A stretch of 64,000 nucleotides of DNA from Amia ocellicauda (Eukaryota; Chordata; Actinopteri; Amiiformes; Amiidae). The stretch is from the NCBI RefSeq assembly GCF_036373705.1, contig NC_089856.1:3116001-3180000 (forward strand), in the 5' to 3' direction. The position numbers were made by a program, and so were the translations under genes. Below the pieces are notes generated by a model that was given only the letters and a program-made list of their open reading frames with translations, did no database searches and was not told the DNA's origin. Numbering within the stretch: position 1 is the stretch's first letter; each line of letters starts with the position of its first letter. Positions 34,462-48,800 of this stretch are shown one piece after another.

Positions 34462-34479
34462 ATTGCCAGGAACTGCTCG

Positions 34480-36840
34480 TTTGTAAACAAGCCTCCGGGC
34501 GAGAGGCAGCGGCATGTCGCACACATGTAGGCTTTTTCAAGTGGGAATGCTGCGCCGGGATCAGCGTTGCCCACGTTGCCTTTTTTAAACGCACTTGAAA
34601 CGCTCATGCCACCGACGTCGTGTTTTTGTCAGTTGTGCATTTCATTAGGACTTGGTTTTGTTGATGTAGTGGCTTATTTCAATGGCTTTCCGTTTTTGCA
34701 ATAGCGCACTGTGCAGTACTTGCACTGCCCAGCTACACCGACCGCCAATTGCCTGTTTATATCGGTGCATATTAATGCATTCAAATCCAGGAATGACTGG
34801 GGTTGCGATGTAAGACCTACCAATCAAATACAAACTGTGTTAATAGCCATATCGGTTCATTATTGCCTATATCGCGTTTCTATCCGCCTTTCCAGTTTTG
34901 CCTGAGATCGCGGGCATTGCTGTTGCGTTTGCTTGAGTCGTTTATCAACTTGTTTAGCCTTCTCTCCGGTGTGAACAAATACATAATACATGCGTGACTT
35001 GCGGAGAGTAGGCTGAGGTCTTGGGTTGTAGAGATGCAGGGAATAACATTTAAACGGCCACGCAATTGGGCTAATAATACATCACATGGCGAAAAAGACG
35101 CCTCTGTACCTCTGCTACCAAACCATTCATTATAATAATAATAATTTTAGCTGCCATTAATCATCAATAGTGACTGTATTGTCGCTTTATACGTAGTGCG
35201 TCCTGGCCCGGGTCCTGAAATCGGTGGCAATTGCTTATATCAGCATAATAGGCGGTAATGACTTAAGTGGAGGTGATTGTTGACTGCATACAAAGTAACA
35301 ACACAATCGTTGCTATTGAGAGCTGCGCTGGTATCTCTTGTCCTCTGGCAGCTTGTGTATAGAGAAATAGTCTACTGTTCCTCATTTGTTTTCCTCTGTC
35401 AGGGCAATATCGGTTTCCTTCTCCTACAGGGGGGACGTGTTTCAAACCATAACCGACCCTGAAAAGTCATTAACTCAATTGATCTCACTGACCGCTCCGC
35501 CACTGTTGCTCGGATATGGTTAGATAAATACATATCTTAATCCAAAATAAATAAAGAAATAAATAAAGGTGAGGTGAGCGACCTCGCCAGAACGACACAC
35601 CCACTGTAATAAAACGAAGGGCGTAGACAAATGCTTTCACGATTTGAATTTCATATTGTTAGCTCTGCCCCCGGGTGTTGGCACAGGCGACACTCTCCGC
35701 GCCAGGATATGCTAAACGTGCCGGGGTGCCAGTTAGGGACAGCGCCGGGCAGTCCGGCTCTCCTTCGGCAGGTCTGGCTGCAGAGACGCCCGGATAAGCG
35801 CTGAATCCGGTTGGCGCGGACTGCCTGTCAACCTGGAGCAGCACGCCTGTATGTTCAAGCATTACTTCAAAGCACGATAATTATACAACATAATATTTAA
35901 TCATCCTCATAATAAACACAGTTTTTGTTTATTTTTACAGTGAAAACATTTCCTTTTTAATTGCCCACTTGAATTGACGGGTGGAACCCATTCTGAACAA
36001 TTAGGATCCCTTTTTACTATATAAAAATGATTTGTGCCGACTGCGGCGGACACTGTGGACGTGCAGGACTTGTTGCGGTCTAGTAGTGGGTGAGAGGTGA
36101 ACAGCTTCCACTGAACTGCTTTCTCGATATCGCAAAGGTGGAGTGTATATTATAGTTTAATGAGGTTATTACCAGCAGTAGTCTACTGTGCTGCACGTAT
36201 TCATAGACCAAAGTGTGACTAGATATAGCCTTCTGTTATTACCGAGACGCAGGCTGTTTTGAGTGTGTTTGTCATTACCCCCCCCCCCAAAAAAAAAAAA
36301 AATACTATTCCATGTGAGTATACAATAAGAAAAACAGTTGTAGCGTCTACGATAAATAAATACATAAATGCAAATGTAGTCAGCAATAATCTTAAAGCTT
36401 CTACATTATACAGATTTGAAATGAAATGCATAAATCATATGATATATATGCAGTGCAGTCATTGTTATTCTTAATACAGACCTATTATTGATGTAGTCAA
36501 TAGTTATTGTACCGAAATAAATGCCATATATCGCAATATGAACCGGTGTTTGGTCAGATCTGGGGTAGAATCACCAAGGAACACAGTTATATATCCGTAA
36601 AAGGCAAAACGTGGAGATGGGGGCTATCCACGCAAACCTGAATAGAAAACCAATACCAATCCATATGTTTTATAACCGTGATCTGGCATTGAGGAAGAAA
36701 AAACATGGCTGTGCACAGGAATGAGGAGATCGGGAGAAGAGGAGCGGGCAGAAAAGGGGAATGGGAAGACCCGGTGCGGGATCCTATAACGGACGCGGTG
36801 CCTCGGACCTGCACCGCCGGGCAGCTGGCGAGGCGCCCCG
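34480..36840. other. JUNB upstream flank, no gene recognised
   Basis: Mostly AT-rich. A C-run/A-run junction at 36280-36301 looks like low-complexity sequence. A CpG-rich stretch begins near 36760. Open frames are short and lack known domains. Confidence 0.5.
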
Positions 36841-36890
36841 GGGGACTGGACTGGACTGGACGGGATGGGATGGGACGGGACGGGGTGGCG
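36841..36890 (+). repeat. (GGACT/GGGAC)n pentanucleotide repeat in a CpG-rich patch
   Basis: Repeated GGACT units pass into GGGAT/GGGAC units. Directly after it is a perfect AP-1 site TGACTCA (36896-36902), then TCCGTATAAGGGCC, a weak TATA/CArG-like motif. CpG density is high from 36760 to 37130. Confidence 0.7.
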
Positions 36891-37353
36891 GAAGCTGACT
36901 CATCCGGCGCTATACATTCCCACTCCGTATAAGGGCCATGAGCGCGTCAGATCCTCCGGGAAGACCGGGAAGCCTCGCCCCTCGGCCCGGCTGCGCGTCA
37001 TGCCCTGCGGGGGGAGAGGGGCGTGCGCTTGGCAGGCGCCCAGGGAGAGCCGGAGCGGTGCGGGCTGACAGAGCAGATGTGTGTCTTATCACCTGAGCGG
37101 GGTGCGTGTCTCGGCATGCACAGAAACGACAAGCAAATCACAACCCGCCACTGCTGACTCGCTCCTGTGCAGTCACCTGGGCTGAGAGGCATCCGCGGCC
37201 GTGCCCGGCGGTGCCACGGTGCCCCACGCCCGCGTAAAAGCGCAGTGCAGCAGGTGATGACTTACAGCAGTTTGATTCTGTGTACCAGGCCTACGGTTTC
37301 CAAATGACTGGACGCTTTCCCCTGCTGTGTTGGGGGAAATACTGGACCTCAAC

Positions 37354-37354
37354 A

Positions 37355-37421
<67 letters not shown>
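37354..37421 (+). repeat. (ATT)n microsatellite
   Basis: More than 20 uninterrupted ATT units. Confidence 0.97.
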
Positions 37422-38435
37422 GCTTATATGAGGTTTCACTCTTTTGCAACCGCCATCCCTCATAAGACTGATGGGTGTTTTAATAGCCTAAGGTTGCTAA
37501 GCTCTATACGGCCTATTTTAACAGACACAAAGCTTATATGACTTCATTCCAGAACACCTTGTTTGGATTCCTTGGAAGCACAATTTAATTAAATTTTAAA
37601 AGTAGCTGGGTTTCAAGTGACTATTCACACCCACAGGTGAGGCCGCAGAATCGGACCAGGTAGACCTGACCTCCGGCAGCCACCGCCTCTCGACCGGCAG
37701 AACCGGATCAGCCGGTACCAGGGGAGGCCGAGATCTTGCTATGACGGGGCTCAGCTCGGGTGATCCCTGTCTGCTTTGTCTCTGCTGTAACATCAGTACG
37801 CTATAAACAATGCGTCGCCACCAAAAGAAAGACACAAACAAACAAAGTCACTACGATTCGCAGAACTACTACACTACTCACGTCCGGGTAAAATCACCTG
37901 TAGTCAGATTTTGTTTTCCTGCTAGAACTGATGTCCCTTATCAAATGATGACAATAAGACGTGCACAAAATTAGCATGTTTTCAATTCAGTCATTTGGAC
38001 CTGTCACAAACTGTCACACTTGTTTACTTTTTTGTATATCATTGTTTGCAGTCTGGAGATCAAGCCGATTGTACAATATGCAATATCCGCCAGAAGTGCC
38101 TAAAATTGCATAATATTACAGTTCCTTACTACAATACATTGTGTTTTTTTTTACAATTATTTAATTAACAGTCTAGTCAACGCGTGCCACTTGTATAAGC
38201 ATTGGCTCGGGTTTGTATAAACAGAAGTATGGTTCTATTATCGAATGACTCAAAACTTTAAAAACTATGCGCGGTGTTGGTAGGCCTACCCAGAATATGG
38301 ACTATTTACTATTTACAAGACCATTGAATAAATCATGTATTTATTTTACACGTGTGTTCTCTTTCATATTATAAAACAGTATAGTCGTTAATTCGGTTTC
38401 ATATGTCCGTAAGTGTGAACACCTGTTCTTTACCT

Positions 38436-38439
<4 letters not shown>
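37422..38439. other. No feature recognised
   Basis: AT-rich intergenic sequence without exon, RNA gene or nameable repeat. Confidence 0.5.

Positions 38440-38485
<46 letters not shown>
38440..38485 (+). repeat. (CT)n microsatellite
   Basis: About 22 uninterrupted CT units. Confidence 0.97.
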
Positions 38486-38486
<1 letters not shown>

Positions 38487-40734
38487 AGTTTGATAGATTT
38501 TTCTCACGACTGACGTGTTGAGGGTGCTTTTGGGGTGGCTGGTGTTCAGTCAAGGATAGATGCCATTCCGAGACTCATTAGAAATGAACAGCTGGAGTAC
38601 AGACGGGCTGCACACCTGTTTGTGCTCTGGAGAAAGGAGCTACTGTCTCTCCTGTATGCTAATGAGGGCTGAGTCACTCACACCTGCGCTCACCTGCACC
38701 CGTTCAACTCTTTCCTTCAGGTCGCGCCTCTGACCTCCCCGAACCGTCTTTGACGCCTGATATCTCTTGGCAGTAGCTCTGCTTCTGTATTCTGGCCGTG
38801 TTTAACAGGAGGAGAGTCTTATCAAAAAACAAAATAAAAAAAGCCGAAGTTCATGCACATATCTAGGCCTCCAGCAGTTTATGTAAACACCATCACTAGT
38901 GCTGCTGTTATTCGTTTCACTACTCCCTTTAGTTACGAAACTCCCCATTTCGTTGTCCAGATGCGTGTTTTCCATTTGCTTTGTCGTGCTTGGCCTCTCT
39001 ACCAGTGCTTGTGTTACTTAATCGGGCAAACTCCAGCAGTGTGTGTGTCTGTTGTGTGTGTTGATATGCTGCTTTGTAAACACAGTCTGGGTCTGGTAGT
39101 AAAAGTAGTGAATCAGACCTCATAAAAGCGTCTGAGCGATATGACTCGCTCCCCTCTGCCCGGGCTGCTCGAGTCATCGGGACTACCTGTTTGGCATCTC
39201 TGCTGCTCCTCCGTTGAGTCACCCGCTATGACTTTTGGGGTTGAGTTTGCAGGGACTTCTACATTTTGAATTCATTATGATAATCGGCCCAAGTTCGCCT
39301 CTAGAGATTCATGGCTGTTTTAGGCAGGAGTGTTGTGTACGAGTTTGACTGTCTTCTCCTCCTCCATCGCAGTCTTCCCTTCCCTTCCTCTGTGCACCTC
39401 GTGTCCCGCAGCCTGCTGCCAATGGAGACCTCGGCTGGGTTAAGCCTGTCTCCAAAGGCGGTGACCGGGTGGTTTTTCGGGAAGCCTTGCACATGGAGAG
39501 AGATGTATAAAGACATTCTTCCTCTGTGTGGCAACGTCCGCACTAGTGCATCTTTACATCTTTATGTCATGAGAAATACGTATTTAATTGTAATCCTATT
39601 TAGCCAAACTGGACCAGGAGCAGCTGAGTATATTAGTCAAAGTGTCCTTTATTTATTCATAGCAGGGTTTTTTAAAATACAATTTTAAGGGGTGCGATTG
39701 GGGATTTCCACCGGTCTCTCGTTTACTGTGCCATTGGCTCCTGCTCTGGGACTCCACAAACACCGGCCTGCACAACGTGACACCGGCAACGCGATGCCTC
39801 CCCCCTCCACCCTATCCCCGCGGGGCCAGATCACCTTTCGCGAGGCGCTGTAACCCGAGGAGGTGTGACTCAGGTCCGGGCTGACTCGGCCAGGGCGGCG
39901 TTGTCATGCGCCCATTGTCGCTGCCCGTCCGCTGTCCCCCAGGGAGCTGGGACCATTGTGTGATTATTAATATTGACTGTGTTTCTACTGGGAAATAATG
40001 GTAAAAATGTAGTTTATGCACATATACTGTAGTAAACTGATATCAAAAACCCTACCCATATATTTGTTTATCCATCTATACATTCCAGAAGACATTTCTT
40101 TATGAACATGTATTATTCATTATTATTGTTATTCACTTCCTGGCTCTGTGCTGCTCCTGGTGGATTTTTTAATATGTCAGTGTTACCGGAAAAAAGACAA
40201 GACCCAGACAACTTGTCGGTAAATGCTGAGTTCAGTCTGTCACCCTGAGCCTCGCAGCCCTGAATCGCACCCAGTGCAAACAGCCCCGTGCAGAATATGA
40301 CTCTGATTGCACCCGATATTAACGAAGCCATTGCATCAGAGTGGTTAGCGAAACAACACAAAAATAACAGCACTGCAGGCAATAGCTGGGATGCCCTTTT
40401 TCTTTCTGCATTTTCATAACCTTCCTACCGCCTACTGCAGCCCGACTGCGCGAAAGGTGTTACATGTGGCATCGAGATGTGAGCCATGTCGCGCGCTGCA
40501 GGTGGCAGAGGCTGTGTCGGTGCGCGTGCGGCCCACTCGGAAACCAGAGCCCCTCCGCGCTGGGATGAGTTTCAGTAAATGACACCCTTGCTTTCAGTGC
40601 CGCTGTAAGGGGAAGCGAACGCTGGCCGGTGCAAGCAGAGCTCCCTGCCTGTGCTAATTGCTGCTGCTGTAATTACTGCTGCGCCTGCAACTAAACTGTC
40701 ACTGCTTAATGCTTCTGCTTTTATTACCCAAACT
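38486..40734. other. Intergenic sequence with two AP-1 consensus sites
   Basis: TGAGTCA occurs at 38670-38676 and 39215-39221. No exon was supported; frames around 39301-39688 and 40391-40582 show no domain. Confidence 0.45.
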
Positions 40735-41190
40735 CCTGCACTGTTGCTGTAACTTCTACTAATACTACCACTACTACTGCCTCTACTATTGTTAGTAAAA
40801 CTTATATACTGTTGCTATTGATACTACTACTACTACTGCCTCTACTATTGTTAGTAAAACTTCTAGACTGTTGCTATTCATACTACTACTACTACTACTG
40901 CCTCTACTATTGTTAGTAAAACTTCTAGACTGCTGCTATTGCTATTGCTACTACTGCTATTGTACTATTATTAGTCAAATGTATACACTGTTGCTAATAC
41001 TACTAGAACTACTACCACTACCACAACTACTGCTTCTACTACTGTTAGTAAAACTTCTACACTGTTGCTACTGCTACAACTAATATTACCACTACTACTG
41101 CTTCTACACCTGTTAGTAAGACTTCTACACTGTTGCTATTGCTACTAGGTCTACCATCCACCACTACCACTGCTCATAACGGCCGAGGTA
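40735..41190 (+). repeat. CTA/CTG-rich minisatellite with about 60-bp unit
   Basis: Seven or so diverged units share a (TAC)n-CTGCCTCTACTATTG block, then TTAGTAAAACTTCTA, then CACTGTTGCTATTG. The internal trinucleotide runs vary in length between units. The leucine-rich frames across it are artefacts of the repeat. Confidence 0.88.
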
Positions 41191-44100
41191 CGAGTAGCTG
41201 TACTATCTAGAAGCAGTGGTAGTTGCTAGTGCTATTGCTATTCCTATTACTCCTTCCGTTCACACCTCTACCGCGGACAGTGGTCTTTTACCGTGGGTAA
41301 TAATAAACCCCACGTCTGTGACTTCACTGTAGGCAGCATCGCAGCTGTAGCCCGGAGTGTTTCTTCGCACTGTGACGCAACAGGCCGTGACAGGTTCACT
41401 GGCAGCTCTCCGTCTCTGCGGCCCCGCTGCGCATTTTGCAGTTGGCATCGTTCACAACTGTCAACGTGTGAAACAGCCGGGTCTTTTTTTTTCTCTCCCT
41501 TTTTCTTTGAAGTGTGAAGTGAGTTTCATGCATTTAAGTCCTGCCACGTTTTCCCCCCCCAAACCTTCTTCATTATTAAAGCAATTCCCAGCCATTACCG
41601 GGGAAATCGCCACGCTTTATTATTTACAAAGGTGCGCCGAGGCGGACGGCTGTCATCTGCTGATGGGATTATTTATTAGGTATAGGGTTACCTTTCACTG
41701 CGTGTGTGGGTGAGGGTATGAAATCCACACGTTGACAGTAAATGTGATTGTGTGTATTATATTAACACAGACATGTACACCTTCCCTTCGCCCCAAATAA
41801 ATTACTCTAAAGACATAAAAGCTTCATTGCAGGATTATTTTGGTGCTGCACCTCTCAACGCTATTAGATTAATTATAGATGATGGGGATTTATTTACTGA
41901 TGTTGTAATTATGAATAAAACAGCAGTACTACCCCCCATCCGTACTTGTTCCGTTTATTGTAGAGGATGTAGTAGGATTATCCCACCTGTGTTACCATGG
42001 CACGCTAGGTAATATGAAGGAGGGCGAATGAAACTCAACACAACCTTTGCACACAAACTGTGAGGGCAACTGGGTAGGGCAAGCCGAGGGTGTGCGTGTG
42101 AAAGTCATTTACGATAAGAGAGAGATAGAGAGCAGGAGGAGGGGAAGAAATCTGGCTTTCCTGTGTCTGAAAACGAGGGAGAGTGCGTGTGTGGGCGGCT
42201 GTGGAAGCAGGATGCTCATATATCCACGGGTGCCAAGAAGGACGTGAAATGTCGGTGTCGGCGGATTTGCACTCTCAGAAAAAGTTGCATTTGCAGGAAA
42301 TATTAAGTAACATGTGTTTATGTTTGCGATGAGCGCAGCCTTTGTCATCCCGAGCGGCAGAGAGGATGCCAGTGGCCATGCGTGAAAAACGAGACTGCGC
42401 TCCACACTCCCTGGCAGGGGATCTGTCAGAGATCAATGCGTACGTTGGGGCCGTCTGTAATCGAGCCAACGGTGGAAGAGTGATTCGTCACCATTCGTCA
42501 TCATCTTGGGAAAAACACCCACCTCCACGTGGTTTTAATAATAAGGGTTTGTGCACTGGCCAATTAAGAGGCATACATTTATGGGAACATGAATGCGACT
42601 TATTTACTAATTCTGAAATATGGATGTTTCTCTCTCATGGGATGGGCGGCGTCCTTTCCCGCTCATTGATTAACGGCATCTGTTAAACATTAAGTCATAA
42701 GCAGCCAAAGCACCCAATAACGGGACCATAAAACATGAGATAGCAGCTCAGACGGGTCCATTGTGCGTGCCTGTGCTCTCATAAACCCCTTTCACAGCCG
42801 CACACCAACCCAATACACGAGTTTCCTTAGTGTGAATGCGCAGCACGGGTGGGACACGGTTTTATTTGACACATTCTGCGTTTGTTCAAGGACAGCGTCA
42901 TTCTCTGTTCAAATGCACCAAAGCACAACACAATAATGTCTTTTTAAGTCTGTGTGGGGAAAACACGTTGTTGCGTTAAAAACTGTCTCGTGTGCTGTGA
43001 GCTGCAGTTTGCACCGGCTGTGGGCAGTGAGGGCGTGGCTTTGCTATGCCCTTTGACCCCTCCCAGAAGAAAGCTCCAAAGCAAGAATACAAGTGCTTTT
43101 GTGCTCCCCGTGACATCATCGCCTAATAGTGCCGTCTTACCAGTTGAGGGCTGTGGGCGACGGTAATTAAGCAAAGCACATGCTGTACTTTTCTTTTTTT
43201 AAATTTTTCTGGAAGATTTGAATGTCGAATTCTGAATGTCAGCTGGATTTGGTTATGTGTTGCCAGCTTGCCTATAGGGCCTCCAGTTTGGGAATCCTGA
43301 CTGACTGGAAACAGGGCCTGTTGCAACACTTATGCAGGTGTCTTCTGGTAACAGCATCGGCGGTCCTGTCTGAACCGAAGCCGGGGCAGGTCAGTGGATT
43401 GGTTTAGCAGCTGCATTAAAAACAGAAAAAACGGATTTCATTTGCCCTAGGGGAAGGCAGCGTTAGGCGCAGCGGACTCAAATGAGGAATGTAATCTGAG
43501 ACACCAGCACGTATTCGGTTTCCCCTCTCCCTCCCTCGGCGAAAGGGTTTTCCCCCCAATTCCACAATCTCGTGTCACTGGCGGCCCCACTCTGCTTTCG
43601 TTGTCAACGCCCGGCCTCGTCAATTCCCCCGACTGATATTTATCAAGAAGAGCAGAAGCAGTCGTTTCTAGCTCGAGCTGGTTTTGACCCTGTGCATAAG
43701 CCATGGTTATTCTTTTAATGTATGGCCTGTGGGAGTGTGTGTCTGTGGCGTCTGTGCGTGTGCGAGTGTGTTTCATGTTGTTCTCCGACTGCCAGCGTGA
43801 GACAGTTTATCGACTCATTGTGAAACTATGATAGAGCACTTTTTGCAGAGGGAGACTCAAACCGTACCGCGCTTCCGGCCCTCACAAACAAAAGCACTGA
43901 AGTGATTGCTTAGCGACTGCGGATCAAACACGACAGACGGGGACAAACCTCTGCGGCGGCTGCCTGACGTCCATGCTCTCTCCATCGGCTCCTGTGCTAA
44001 TGAAAGAGTCCTGCGGTTCATATTTCTCTCCCTCTGGGTCCACTGCTAGCGTTTCGATCGTATTAGTAATCTTCTCCCTGTGCTGTCTGGGGGGTGGGGG

Positions 44101-47100
44101 GGTGTTTTTTTTGGTGCTGTCAGGGAAGAATTTGCTCTCCGTATGTTCACATTGTGGCCCGTAGCCCTGGGCAAGGTCCTGCTGGGCCCATATAAAGTCA
44201 TGTGCCTCTGCTCCTGCCAGCCCGAGCGACGGAAGTCTGTGGAAATAACAGGCTGTGAACGGGAGATGTGAAAAAACACACTTCGCAGGACCGGATCTGG
44301 CACAGTGAGCTGGGAACCGTGTCGGGCCCACTGAAGTCATGTTCGACACTGGGGAGAGAAAGAGGGGAAGAGGGAAATGAAACTAGACAAGTTTTATTAA
44401 GTGTGCATTTGAAGTAGATTGGTGATGCTGTTCGTTTGCCATCAATTAACCAATTAAGCCAGGAGCGAGCGACTTCACAGGGCAGGGTGTGGATGATAAA
44501 AACCACAAACACCTTCGGGTATATTCCTAGTTTCGTACATTCACCGCTCAAGTGTGCCGACAAGCCACACTCTGTATAGTGGTTGTACTGTGTATAGCTC
44601 TGTTGTGTATCCCTTTGTAGTTCTGTTAACCCTACAATCCGTTTGTGTTTCTGAACGTGAGTCAGACCAAAAGCATCAGCCGCATAACAAAATCAATAAT
44701 AACAGTAATTACATACAATACCACTCTTATGGTTGTTAAAAAAGACAACAGACAATCCGGACACCTGTTTGTTTTGTGTGTTTTTCACCTTCGTAGCATG
44801 CAGGGTTGTGCGTCAGGGCCTTGTGAATAACCCTGGCTTTTCCCACACGCTTGTGCGCCGGTGGAACTGTTCAGCCTCGGCTCTTGATCTGCAGATGCCG
44901 TGGACTGGGTGTGCTGAAACCGAAGAAGTGATATTTGCATTCCCGCCTGGTGGGTTTGTGAGGTTCTGCTTTGCGGTGGGACAGTTTCATGTGCTTTCAT
45001 GCGTCCAGACCTAATAGCCTAAAAATGGAGAGGGTGGAGGCTGACACATCTGTTGACACATCTGTTGACTTGTACCATCTGTAAGCGCATCCCCGCTAAA
45101 CCTTAGCGGCTCACTGCTGGGGAATAATCGGGTCTCTTTGCTGTGTGCGCTTTTGCCTGCCTGGCCGCTCCGTGTCGGAAATGCCGGAGATGTCTGAGGG
45201 AGTAAGCCCTGGTCCAAGAAGGTTGGATTTAATTTGTCTCCAAAGCCCGCGGATGAGCAATTCTCTCTTTAAGAAGTGACACCCACGGCTTTTGGCAGAG
45301 ATTCGTTTTTTACAGAGCCAAGCACTCTCTCCGGCAGCGGAGCCAGGACTCGGCAAAATCAGCTGGTGCTGCAAAATCAGGAAGAGCTTGAAAACAGTCA
45401 CGTCCTGTATTCCCTTGAATGTATACTCCTGAATGTCGCTTGTCCCGGTGTCTGCCTGACATCTAACCCCTCCCGAACTGAAGAATTATCAAAAGAACCC
45501 CAATCCCTGTTTTGCAGAATAACTCAGTTTACCACCAGGCTGGCATTTATCCATCTGATGCATCTGAACACGTTTTACCATCAGTTCTACTGCACTCGAA
45601 AAAAACAATCGAAAAAACGATAAATATCTTGAAAAGAAAGTGGGTTGTTTCCTATTTCTTGTGGTGGAAACTAACTGGTCTTCAAACACAACCCCTTACG
45701 TTTAACGAGCCCTAGGTCTCTCTAAACTGAGTTGTTTAGCGAGATCAGCACAGTTCAAAATTGTTATAGGTTCAAATGGGAAACTAATGGAATTCTGATG
45801 GACTCAAAATAATAATGGGCATTCTAACCATTGGTTATAACCATTGACCATATTCGGGACGCTGTAGACATTGACCAGGTAACTCCTCTGGGCCGCGAGG
45901 TGAGGTGGCGGTGCAGTTTCAGGCTCTTAGAAGTGAATCTCTTTCTCACAGTATACAAAGTGAGTTCAGAAGTGTCAGAAGATATGGGGGGGAGATTAGG
46001 GATTTATCTTTCTGTGATGCACATCAGCTCAGACCTCGTAGAACCTTATCAATCCTTTCCCTGATAGAGGTCAGTGAGTAACATCCTCCCTTTGGCTCAG
46101 ATCCCACCCACCCCCGCACTGTCAGTCCCGAAACCTGCGTTTTTGCACAGTTTTAATTTCCAGGCACGGGGCCCAGCCGTTCAGCCCTTTCTTTCCATGG
46201 ACGTCAACGGCGCATCAGCCGTGTTGAAATCTCCCAGATCTGGACCTGCTTGTCTCTGCCTCCCCCCCCCCCGCCCCCCACCACGTGTCTTCCCCTGGGG
46301 CGGATCGGATGCTCTGATTGGCAGAGGTGCCGCACGGCCGAGCTCGGTCCCGTGGCCGAGGCGTGGGGCTCCTGAGATGGTCGGTTCGTGTCCCACTGCC
46401 GGGAGGAACTGACCGTAGATTGGGACGTCTTTCACGGCTCTCGACAGAGTCCTAAACAGGCTGAAACCAGAACCATAACCAGAACATCAATTTCACTTAT
46501 CCTTGCCATTTCTTTCTGAAGCCCCCCCACTACAATTGTGTTGCTTTTTGATCTGGTGTCAGGTGGGGGGGGGCTCTGACCTTTATCTCGAGCCAGGCGT
46601 TCCCACAGTTGCCCTCCCTGGCCCCCTGTCATCAAAGCCCAGCGTGTGACGGCCTTGTTTTGTCCCGGCTCGGGTTGGGGCCTCGCGTCACAGTGGTGAC
46701 TCACACGCGCCCCCCCACCCCAGTCCCTGCCAATCAGAGGTCAAGCCTCCAGACGAGCAGGGTGACCTTCCCCTGCCCCCGAAGCCGAGTCCTGCCCGGG
46801 CCGGGGCCTGCCAGCGAAACCTCAAAGGCCCCCAGTGTTCTCTCCATGGGCCCGAGAGCCCCTGTCACTACCCGTGCTGAGCCTATTTTTAGGGCCTATT
46901 TAAACATCACCGCAGCAGCTAAGATGCCGAGGACTTCTTTCTTCTCTGTCTTTTTGTGGTCAGCGCACTTGTGAAAGACAATTAAAGAGCAACACTAGGA
47001 GTTTGATGTCAGCCTCACATGATTATGACTGCAGCGTGACCTTGTTGTCCAATTCAGACTCCACTCTTGGCAGAATTGGCAGAATATCAGGTTTTTTTCA

Positions 47101-48800
47101 GTTTGATCTTTATTTTCCCTCCACGGGTATCAAAGCACCGTCAAGATGGCGGCCCTGAACTGACCATTGAAGTGCCTGACCACACCGAAGTAGACTGAGG
47201 GTGACCGTTCATTCCAAAGGCTGTGGTGATTCAAGACGCCAAACCGATCAGTTTGGTGCTAGACACAGCAGGTGAAAGTTGAGGAGGTGATCTGTTGGGG
47301 GGGAATCTGCAAAACTGGAGAAGCCCATGTGTCTGCTGTGCTGGAAATACGTCCGGGCAGATTGCTACCTCCTTGTCCCCAGCCTTTCGCATTGGCTCCA
47401 ATACTTAAGCTCATAACTCGCCCTGTACTACTGGTTTACTACCCCCGGTTTAACCAAACAGGGCATGGGAGTGGGCCGTGTGGGGATGTATTGTATTGTA
47501 TTGTAAGTATTGTATTTTATCTGACTGTTTTAGTTTCTCTGATGCGGTCAGCAGCTGCAGCTCTTTTCCAACGCAGCCCTGACTTTTGTAGATTCCTCCT
47601 TATTTATGTTTCTGTTTTGGAAACAGTTATTGTGTGTAGAGTGTGTACACTTTTTTAAAACAAATTAATAAAAAATGTGACCTGAAATACTTGTGTGTGC
47701 ATGGGTGTGTTTATTATTAATGTCTCTGAATTCTCTGGTTTCCAGAGGAATGTGATAAAATGTAAACCTCCACCTAACCCCTGATTAAAGCGTGTTGTGG
47801 GAATCAATTCCGCTTGTGCTCAGAAGGCGTGGGTGTTATTTACACAGTCCATACAGCGGAGCCCTGGATAGTTTTTTAAAGATGCCTGTTTTCGTAGAGG
47901 AGATAAGAAACGCAAACGATGACTTTTGTTATCGTTTTTTCTATTTTGTTTTTATTGTATTTTTCAGCCACATGCTTTTTTCAGTATTTTAAGGAAACGC
48001 TGCCCTGGTAAAGATGATGCATCACACACACACAGACACACACACACACTTTCGTAAGCAGCTCATACATTCAATTTTCTTCATTTTGTGAGCGAGCGGC
48101 TGATTGAGGTCGACAGTTCTTTGCGGCAGGGAAGGTACAGGCAGGGCTGGGGAGGGAGAGAGGGGAGCAGCCCGGGGTGGAATAATCACAAACGCTCGTG
48201 AGTAAACTGCCTTTAACCGCCCTGTCAGACGGCACTTAACCTGTTCAGGAACCATTAGCACATCGCTGAGCGGTTCGGCGCTCACAGCTGCAGGCAGGGC
48301 GGCCCACTGGCAGAGCAGGGGAGGGTGGCATGGCCGCAGTGAGGGATGCTGGGAGAGGAGAGCAGGGGAGAGAGAGCGGTGAGGGAGAGCTTGTGTGGAG
48401 CTGCGGTTTTCTATCGGAACGGCCTCCATCTGAGCTGCGATGGTGGGTGAGAGGTGTGCCCACTCACCGGCACCTGAGTGCTGCTGTAAAACACAAAACA
48501 ACCAGAGACGGAGGTGGAAACTGACCAGGTGTCAAAATGTTTCCAGAAGGACAGGTCATATATTCACACAGAGCAATATTTCCTGTTTAATTCCCTCCCC
48601 CGCACTGATGTAGGCCAGTTCAGAGGAAAAACACACAGGAGATGTTTCATCCACTAGCCCTGCTGCTCAACCTTTCACCTCCCATGGATGTAGGCTGAAT
48701 TTCAGCAAAGCAGGGGCGGCGATCAAGCAGACCCATCTTATTCAGCGCTTGTCCGCGAGACGCTGATCCCCAACTGGCCCGTGGCAGGCGTGAGTCAGGT
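41191..48800. other. Gene-poor intergenic sequence
   Basis: No exon recognised. AP-1 consensus sites lie at 44658-44664 (TGAGTCA), 46697-46703 (TGACTCA) and 48791-48797 (TGAGTCA). C-rich runs lie at 46262-46278 and 46564-46570. Low-repeat, non-CpG stretches at 41800-41930 and 42480-42740 are the best places for conserved non-coding elements. (CA)n is at 48026-48050. Confidence 0.45.

Noticed and set aside
40871-41083. Leucine-rich 70-residue frame
   Set aside because: Translation of the CTA/CTG minisatellite, not a membrane peptide gene.
40735-41190. CRISPR-like regular array
   Set aside because: Units are contiguous tandem repeats with simple trinucleotide runs, without unique spacers, in vertebrate DNA.
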